Assembly (NCBI GenBank): GCA_964641135.1
Contig: CAZXJV010000032.1
Location: 1 to 28,102 of the forward strand
Direction: 5' to 3'
Length of the DNA stretch: 28,102 nt
Source: Teretinema sp964641135
GTDB lineage: Bacteria > Spirochaetota > Spirochaetia > Treponematales > Treponemataceae
The notes under the pieces: model-generated
Database searches by the model: none
Seen by the model: the letters and a program-made list of their open reading frames with translations, nothing else
Told to the model about the DNA's origin: nothing
Position numbers and translations under genes: made by a program
Shown: positions 23,808-28,102 of the stretch, piece by piece
Layout of the letters: the number at the start of each line of letters is the position of its first letter
How positions within the stretch are numbered: the stretch's first letter is position 1

Positions 23808-25060
23808 TCAGCCTCGGCCGGTTGTTCCTGCTTTACTAGTTTTTCGATGATGTTGCGGTTGTCCAACAGGTCGCTCAAGGACTGGTTATGGTGCAGCCGC
23901 GAGATGACCTGGGCAAACAGGCCTGATACGTTTGTTTTGATGTACCATTCACGGCTCAGCAGTTCTTCGTGGTAGACGGCGTTGGTGCCGATGATGCGGA
24001 AGAAATGGCCCTTGGCGTAGGCCTGGTCGAACTGTTCGATGGCATTGCCGGTAAAAAAAGGAAGGCTGATGGCAGCGATAACCTTGGTTGCTCCCTGTTC
24101 CTTGAGGAACTCCATCGCTTTAAGGAGGGTACCGCCGGTGCCGAGCATGTCGTCGGCAAGGAAGGCTACCTTGCCTTTTACGTTGCCCAGGAGTTTTACG
24201 CTCATGATGTTGGTTGTCTGGGCATTCTGGGTTACAACAGAATAGTCCCGCTCTTTATACAGCATGGCAAGCGGTTTTTTAAGGCCGGTAGCATAGAACT
24301 TGTTGCGGTCGACAGCGCCGGTATCAGGCGATACAACAACAAAGTCGTCTTTTTCGCTTGTCAGGTCCACGATGCGAGACAGTTCACGGATGATCTGGTA
24401 GCTGGCGTGCAGGTTTTCAATGCGGGCCTTGTAAAAGGCGTTTTCTATCTCGCGGGAGTGGATGTCCAGGGTAATGATCTGGCTGACGCCGAGGCTTTCA
24501 TACAGGTGACCCAAAAGGCTTGCGGTCAGTCCTTCGCGGCCTTTTTTCTTGTGCTGGCGGCTGTAGGGGTAGACGGGCAGAACCAGCGTGATGCGGGTAG
24601 CGCCGGCGTGACGCACAGCGTCGATGGTTACCAGAAGGCTCATCAGGTGGTCGTTGACAGACAGCTGCATCGGGTTTTTGCCGCCGTTCAGGGGGATCAC
24701 CTGGTGGTTCTCGACATCCTGAAATATGAACACGTCCTTGCCGCGGATCGGTTCCTTGATTTCGGTTTTGAACTCGCCGTTCATAAACCAGGTAAACTCG
24801 GCCTTGATCTTGAAGGCCGGCGGGCGGTACTTGGTTACCTCGCCGCGGATACAGATATCCGAGGTCTGCAGGTCGTTATAAAAGTTGATATCCTTGACCA
24901 GACTGATGCGGTCGACCTCGTAGCGCTTTGCCAGTACATCGCTTTTTTGCCTGAACCGCCTGTTGTAAATGTGGTTCAGGTGCTTGATTGCCTCGTCGGC
25001 GAATTTTTCCCCGCCCGGACAGGCGACAATGGCAAGATTGGTCGGCTCTGAGTATGTCAT
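23804..25060 (-). CDS. prs: ribose-phosphate pyrophosphokinase, long form
   Basis: It makes PRPP from ribose-5-phosphate and ATP for nucleotide, histidine and tryptophan synthesis. I start at the ATG giving MTYSEPTNLAIVACPGGEKFADEA (418 residues). It has GGGGA just upstream, and the promoter at 25083-25111 would overlap the upstream in-frame ATG. Family features are YPYSRQHKKKGREGLTASL, LDIHSREIENAF (ribose-phosphate/ATP site), VVVSPDTGAVDR and the PRPP loop AFLADDMLGTGGTLL. Typical enzymes have about 315 residues; the extra length lies in the N-terminal half (around KYRPPAFKIKAEFTWFMNGE) and a C-terminal tail. The PRPP loop reads DDMLGTGGT instead of DDMIDTGGT. It heads a coupled trio with the FGGY kinase and HAD phosphatase. 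Confidence 0.88.
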   Translation of the reverse strand: MTYSEPTNLAIVACPGGEKFADEAIKHLNHIYNRRFRQKSDVLAKRYEVDRISLVKDINFYNDLQTSDICIRGEVTKYRPPAFKIKAEFTWFMNGEFKTEIKEPIRGKDVFIFQDVENHQVIPLNGGKNPMQLSVNDHLMSLLVTIDAVRHAGATRITLVLPVYPYSRQHKKKGREGLTASLLGHLYESLGVSQIITLDIHSREIENAFYKARIENLHASYQIIRELSRIVDLTSEKDDFVVVSPDTGAVDRNKFYATGLKKPLAMLYKERDYSVVTQNAQTTNIMSVKLLGNVKGKVAFLADDMLGTGGTLLKAMEFLKEQGATKVIAAISLPFFTGNAIEQFDQAYAKGHFFRIIGTNAVYHEELLSREWYIKTNVSGLFAQVISRLHHNQSLSDLLDNRNIIEKLVKQEQPAEAE

Positions 25061-25082
25061 TGATGGTCCCCGCTTGAACATA

Positions 25083-25111
25083 CTATTAGCATGAAAGCGT
25101 AAAACGTTCAA
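25083..25111 (-). promoter_or_regulatory. promoter for the prs operon
   Basis: On the minus strand TTGAAC (complement of 25106-25111) and TAATAG (complement of 25083-25088) are spaced by 17 bases. Initiation near 25076 would give a leader of about 16 bases containing GGGGA before the ATG at 25060. It lies in the 62-bp gap after the ompA stop, so prs may be transcribed alone or by readthrough. Confidence 0.5.
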
Positions 25112-25122
25112 GGCAACCGCAG

Positions 25123-26358
25123 CTAGCGCTCCAGTATGGTAATTTCTACCCGCCGGTTGCGGGCGCGGTTCGGCTCGCTTGTGTTCGGCGCGATCGGACG
25201 CTCGGCGCCGAAGCCGCGGGTGTATACATTGTAGGGACTGCGGACTCCCATCTCAATCAACACGCGGGCAACGGCTTCTGCGCGCTCTTCGGACAGCTGC
25301 TGCCGGCTGGCTGCAGTTCCTGCAAGGGCAGTATGGCCGGAGATGAGCAACTCGCGGTCGGGGTAACGCTCCAGAAGGGCTGCCAGCTTGCGTATTTTTT
25401 CAAGCTCGGATGGAAGCAGGCGCGCTGAATCGGGCTCAAACTGGATATTCTCGATGCTAATGGTGACGCCCTCGTCGCTCGCTGCGACGGTGGTGTTTCC
25501 AAGTCCCATGTCCTTGATCTGTTCGTTCATCTCGCGCACCATGCGGTCCCGGTCAAACAGGTTAGTCTCGGTCACGCGTGCCTCGGCCGTTCCCCGGAAT
25601 TCGTAGACGGTTCCGGACTCCATCTCAAGCACAATACGGTAATCCTCGGAATAAAAGGGAATCATACCGAGCTCGTTGTCCCACAGAATCCGCTGGTTGG
25701 AGTAGCCCATGGTGGCAACCGGGCGGTCGCGCTGTTCTGCCGCCCGCGAGCTTCGGGGCAGGGGAGGATTCCGGTGGAAAATGGTGTACTCGGCACGGAT
25801 GACGTGGATGGCACGGCCCTCGAATTCACCGGGTCCTTCGTAAGTGTATTCGACGGTAAAGGGTACCCGGAAGGGAGTCATGACGCCAAAATGGTCGCGC
25901 AGGTCATGGGCTTCTTCGCCGGTGCCGGTCCAGGTGTCGCCGGGTTTCAGGTCCTGTTCGGGGAAGGTCGGCACATTGCGTACGACCGGCATAAAATATT
26001 CATCGCTTATCTCGTAGAAGCCGAACTCGTCGCGGCGGAATATGCCGGGGTATTCACGTCCCCAGGAAAATGAGCGGTTGGTAGTGCGTTCGCTGGTCAT
26101 AAAGGTGGCGTCATAACGGGCGGAGGCCGGTTTCCCCGCCGCTGCCGGTTTTATGTCGGATACCTTCACTGTAATGCGGTTGGTGATCTCGGCGCTGTGC
26201 GAAAAGCGCCTGTTTACATGGACGTCCTGCCTGACGGTGGAATTGATGCGCCAGGAGTCGCCGTCCGCAAAGCGGTAGCGGAAGGTCTCGGCGGCCAGTG
26301 GACAGAGTGTGAGCGCCAGCATCAGCGGCACAAAAATACCGAAAAGTGAGCGTTTCAT
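25123..26358 (-). CDS. OmpA-family outer-membrane / peptidoglycan-binding protein
   Basis: A 411-residue secreted protein. The signal peptide is MKRSLFGIFVPLMLALTLCPLAAE. The long middle part (about 25-290) is mostly beta-strand in character, with no family I can name. The C-terminal domain (about 300-411) is a classic OmpA/MotB peptidoglycan-binding module: ISIENIQFEPDSARLLPSE, LLISGHTALAGT, LSEERAEAVARVLIEMG and the final EPNRARNRRVEITI. It probably links the cell envelope layers. No Shine-Dalgarno sequence precedes the ATG, which lies 48 bases from the divergent MATE start, with an inverted repeat between them. Similar proteins with an unassigned N-terminal half are known in treponemes. 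Confidence 0.88.
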   Translation of the reverse strand: MKRSLFGIFVPLMLALTLCPLAAETFRYRFADGDSWRINSTVRQDVHVNRRFSHSAEITNRITVKVSDIKPAAAGKPASARYDATFMTSERTTNRSFSWGREYPGIFRRDEFGFYEISDEYFMPVVRNVPTFPEQDLKPGDTWTGTGEEAHDLRDHFGVMTPFRVPFTVEYTYEGPGEFEGRAIHVIRAEYTIFHRNPPLPRSSRAAEQRDRPVATMGYSNQRILWDNELGMIPFYSEDYRIVLEMESGTVYEFRGTAEARVTETNLFDRDRMVREMNEQIKDMGLGNTTVAASDEGVTISIENIQFEPDSARLLPSELEKIRKLAALLERYPDRELLISGHTALAGTAASRQQLSEERAEAVARVLIEMGVRSPYNVYTRGFGAERPIAPNTSEPNRARNRRVEITILER

Positions 26359-26363
26359 GTCTA

Positions 26364-26390
26364 AAGTATCGGCATAAAGGGCCGATACTT
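26364..26390. promoter_or_regulatory. 10-bp inverted repeat between ompA and the MATE gene
   Basis: AAGTATCGGC (26364-26373) is followed by a 7-base spacer and its exact complement GCCGATACTT (26381-26390). It fills the 48-bp gap between two divergent start codons and runs into the extended -10 element of the MATE promoter. The position fits an operator for a dimeric repressor controlling one or both genes. There is no T-run, and with both genes pointing away from it, a terminator role is unlikely. Confidence 0.6.
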
Positions 26391-26398
26391 GATAGAAT
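26390..26398 (+). promoter_or_regulatory. extended -10 promoter of the MATE gene
   Basis: TGATAGAAT is an extended -10 element (TG-n-TAGAAT; 5 of 6 bases of the hexamer match). The ATG at 26407 is only 8 bases further, so the transcript would start almost at the start codon, and no ribosome-binding site is present. The inverted repeat occupies the spacer and -35 area. Confidence 0.5.
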
Positions 26399-26406
26399 AC
26401 CCGTCT

Positions 26407-27756
26407 ATGCTGAACATGACCCGCGGCCGTCCTGCCGTACGTATCCTGCGTTTTTCTGTTCCCCTTTTAGCGGGAAACGTCCTGCAGCAGGCATATTATC
26501 TGGTTGATTCCATTGTTGTCGGTAACTTTGTCGGAACTGAAGCCCTGGCGGCTGTCGGTTCGACCTTCATTCTGAATTTCTTGCTGGTATCCCTTTTTTC
26601 CGGGCTTGCGATGGGGTTTACCATCATTATTGCCCAGCTCCTTGGGGCTTCTGACCAGGATGCAATTCAGCGTGCCGTTCACACGGCCTATGTTACCGCC
26701 CTTGTCGGAGCCCTTGCAGTAACTGTCGCAGGACTTGCCCTTGTTCATCCCCTGCTCGGACTTTTAAATACTCCTGCAGGCCTGACCCGTGAACTTTCAG
26801 GCCTGTATCTGGGAATTCTGTTTGCCGGAACCCTGTTCAATTTTGGATATAACCTTAACACCGGTGTCCTGCAGGGTCTGGGTGACTCGGTTTCCTCCCT
26901 TGTTTTTCTTGCTTTGGCGACTGTAGTGAATATTGCCCTTGATCTGTTATTTGTGCTGGTGTTCCGCTGGGGTGTTGCCGGTGTTGCCTGGGCAACGGTA
27001 ATTGCCCAGGCTGTGTCTTTTATAGCCGGACTGGTGTTTATTACCCGGCGCAGAGGAATCCGTCTTTCTTCGCTGGTGACTACCGGTTTTGACACCCGCA
27101 TTTTGGGCAGGGCAGCCCGTATCGGTCTTTCAGGCGGTGTGCAGATGATGTTGTTTTCTGTAGGGCAAATTGCCCTGCAGCGCCTGATCAACAGTTACGG
27201 TCCGGTGTTTATGGCTGCCTGGGCTGCAGTGAACAAGATAGATTCGGTAGCCTTTATGCCGGTGGCGAGCTTTTCCTCTGCAGCCATGAGCTACGCCGGG
27301 CAGAACACCGGAGCGGGCCAGCTGGACCGGGTGCGTTCAGGCTTGCGCGCAACGCTGGTGATGAGTATCGCGGTATGCGCAGTTGCCAGCACCCTTGTGC
27401 TTGCTTTCGGGCCCTCCCTTTTAGCCCTTTTTTCACCGGAACCGACGGTCGTGCATGACGGCATGCAGGTCCTGTGGCGCTTGATGCCCTGTTATGTGCT
27501 GCTTGCTGTTTTGTTTCCGTTTAACGCAGTTATGAGGGGCACCGGTGCCTCGCTGATGCCCTTTATCGCGGCCTTTACTTCGTTCATGATTGTCCGTTTG
27601 CCTGCTGCGTATCTTTTGAATCACTGGGCAGGTCCTGAAAACATCGGCTGGTGCTTTGGTATCGGCTGGGTAGCGGGTATTGCGGTCATTGTAAGCTGGT
27701 ACCTGAGGGGCACCTGGACGCGTCGCGTGGTGCCTTCGGTTACAACCGCCGGGTAA
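26407..27756 (+). CDS. MATE-family multidrug/toxin efflux transporter
   Basis: A 449-residue inner-membrane protein with about twelve hydrophobic helices, normal for the NorM/DinF-type MATE family, which exports cationic drugs or metabolites using Na+ or H+ gradients. Recognisable segments are RFSVPLLAGNVLQQAYYLVDSIVVGNFVGTEALAAVGS near the N-terminus, LNTGVLQGLGDS, and in the second half SFSSAAMSYAGQNTGAGQ and FNAVMRGTGAS. I start at ATG 26407 (MLNMTRGRP); the ATG at 26416 is almost as good, and the open frame from a TTG at 26389 would overlap the -10 box. The inverted repeat in the promoter suggests repressor control. The stop codon is followed 8 bases later by an inverted copy of the dispersed repeat. 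Confidence 0.9.
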   Translation: MLNMTRGRPAVRILRFSVPLLAGNVLQQAYYLVDSIVVGNFVGTEALAAVGSTFILNFLLVSLFSGLAMGFTIIIAQLLGASDQDAIQRAVHTAYVTALVGALAVTVAGLALVHPLLGLLNTPAGLTRELSGLYLGILFAGTLFNFGYNLNTGVLQGLGDSVSSLVFLALATVVNIALDLLFVLVFRWGVAGVAWATVIAQAVSFIAGLVFITRRRGIRLSSLVTTGFDTRILGRAARIGLSGGVQMMLFSVGQIALQRLINSYGPVFMAAWAAVNKIDSVAFMPVASFSSAAMSYAGQNTGAGQLDRVRSGLRATLVMSIAVCAVASTLVLAFGPSLLALFSPEPTVVHDGMQVLWRLMPCYVLLAVLFPFNAVMRGTGASLMPFIAAFTSFMIVRLPAAYLLNHWAGPENIGWCFGIGWVAGIAVIVSWYLRGTWTRRVVPSVTTAG

Positions 27757-27764
27757 CAAAAAAA

Positions 27765-27784
27765 TACTGCTATCAATATTGTTG
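27765..27784 (-). repeat. inverted copy of the dispersed repeat after the MATE gene
   Basis: The minus strand reads CAACAATATTGATAGCAGTA, identical over 20 bases to the tandem units at 21823-21885. Relative to the adjacent gene it has the same orientation as the array behind the HAD gene (TACTGC... following the stop codon), and it is followed by TTTTTT (27785-27790). Confidence 0.95.
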
Positions 27785-27887
27785 TTTTTTGGGAACTGGA
27801 TTGTAACTTTGAGCGGTGTGGGTCGTTTGATATGCAGATGACGCGATGCTGAACGAGCACAGCAAGGTGCCATCCCTCCTAAGGTAT
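27785..27887 (+). other. intergenic stretch before a strong terminator; possible small RNA or 3' UTR
   Basis: About 100 bases with no credible open frame lie between the repeat and the terminator at 27888-27937. A CCCTCCTAAGG stretch (27874-27884) and a CTCCTCC in the terminator loop (27909-27915) are complementary to Shine-Dalgarno sequences. I see no firm promoter. TTGTAA at 27801-27806 lacks a -10 box at a normal distance, so this may simply be the MATE 3' untranslated region. Confidence 0.3.
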
Positions 27888-27937
27888 AACCCGGCAGGGT
27901 TTTAAACACTCCTCCTTTTACCTGCCGGGTTTTTTTT
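27888..27937 (+). terminator. strong intrinsic terminator
   Basis: AACCCGGCAGG (27888-27898) pairs perfectly with CCTGCCGGGTT (27921-27931), and an unbroken T-run follows to 27937. The 22-base loop is rich in pyrimidines and includes CTCCTCC. It ends the MATE transcript, or a small RNA, and insulates the tRNA promoter. Confidence 0.9.
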
Positions 27938-28003
27938 ATTTCGTACGGTTCACACCGACCGTAAAAAACCGCAAAAAACTGCACAAAATGTCAACGGGAA
28001 GCC

Positions 28004-28032
28004 TTGACCAATATGAAGATACTTGGTAGATT
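28004..28032 (+). promoter_or_regulatory. promoter of the initiator tRNA gene
   Basis: TTGACC (28004-28009) and TAGATT (28027-28032) are separated by exactly 17 bases, a good sigma-70-type promoter 12 bases before the first base of the tRNA. Confidence 0.75.
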
Positions 28033-28044
28033 AAGTTTACACGA

Positions 28045-28102
28045 CGCAGGATAGAGCAGTTGGCAGCTCGCCAGGCCCATAACCTGGAGGTCGTCGGTTC
28101 GA
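28045..28102 (+). tRNA. initiator tRNA-Met (CAU), cut by the window end
   Basis: The 5' acceptor strand CGCAGGA (28045-28051), D-stem GAGC/GCTC (28054-28057 and 28066-28069), anticodon stem CCAGG/CCTGG (28071-28075 and 28083-28087), anticodon CAT (28078-28080), variable loop AGGTC and the start of the T arm are present. The 3' acceptor strand is outside the window. Initiator identity is shown by C1, the A11:U24 pair and overall similarity to bacterial fMet tRNAs. It departs from the usual form at two places: A29:U41 replaces one of the three conserved G:C pairs, and position 33 is C, not U. Confidence 0.9.

Noticed and set aside
23969..25051. 360-codon open frame on the plus strand
   Set aside because: It is exactly antisense to the well-supported PRPP synthetase gene, has no ribosome-binding site and resembles no family; it arises from codon bias of the real gene.
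26364..26390. Bidirectional terminator
   Set aside because: Both flanking genes start here rather than end, and there is no T-run on either strand.
27791..27887. Signal-recognition-particle RNA or other known structural RNA
   Set aside because: A short GCAGATGACGCG match to SRP RNA is present, but the conserved GGAAGGAAGCAG core is absent and the expected hairpin does not form.
27433..27984. 183-codon minus-strand frame
   Set aside because: Mostly antisense to the MATE gene and runs through the terminator and repeat; no recognisable domain.

Overview
The window is a compact bacterial chromosome segment (GC roughly 50-55 % by eye) with no mobile element, CRISPR array or rRNA. It is most likely from a spirochaete of the Treponema/Spirochaeta group. 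That is an inference from the AFA-GGGQQ type N-terminus of the periplasmic sugar-binding protein, the unusually long PRPP synthetase, the beta-propeller/DUF4015 protein and the overall gene set; a 16S or whole-proteome comparison would be needed to confirm it.

Left part (1-8.1 kb): galU (+) converges on, and overlaps, a minus-strand pair made of a secreted beta-propeller/DUF4015 protein and a PAP2 phosphatase. A 6-phosphofructokinase gene is divergent from that pair, with a perfect 12-bp palindrome between them. It converges on a second minus-strand pair: a shikimate-kinase-like protein, translationally coupled to a REC-PAS-GGDEF-EAL cyclic-di-GMP regulator.

Central part (8.2-21.7 kb, all +): one long, tightly packed gene string. 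It starts with a PrsW-type intramembrane protease and a [2Fe-2S]/ASKHA corrinoid-enzyme activator (RACE). A complete sugar-sensing and uptake circuit follows: a membrane-anchored sugar-binding sensor, a LytS/YesM-type histidine kinase, a YesN-type AraC response regulator, a XylF-like lipoprotein, then a periplasmic sugar-binding protein, ABC ATPase, permease and a chemoreceptor. The sensor/kinase/regulator trio matches the clostridial XylFII-LytS-YesN arrangement that controls xylFGH. The layout therefore suggests that an external pentose or hexose is sensed, imported and probably tracked by chemotaxis from one locus. An intrinsic terminator lies between the binding protein and the ATPase genes.

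Right part (21.7-28.1 kb): on the minus strand an OmpA-like outer-membrane/peptidoglycan protein is followed by a coupled trio of PRPP synthetase, FGGY sugar kinase and HAD phosphatase. The HAD gene carries a clear frameshift near 22000. A MATE efflux transporter is divergent from ompA, with a 10-bp inverted repeat overlapping its promoter. The window ends inside an initiator tRNA gene with two non-canonical anticodon-arm features (C33 and A29:U41).

The most unusual feature is a short intergenic repeat (core CAACAATATTGATAGCAGTA). It occurs five times: once before galU, three times in an exact 21-bp tandem after the HAD gene, and once, inverted, after the MATE gene. Several genes (galU, ompA, MATE and probably prsW) have no Shine-Dalgarno sequence, and three of them have promoter-like -10 boxes only 6-8 bases before the start codon, which suggests leaderless transcripts.
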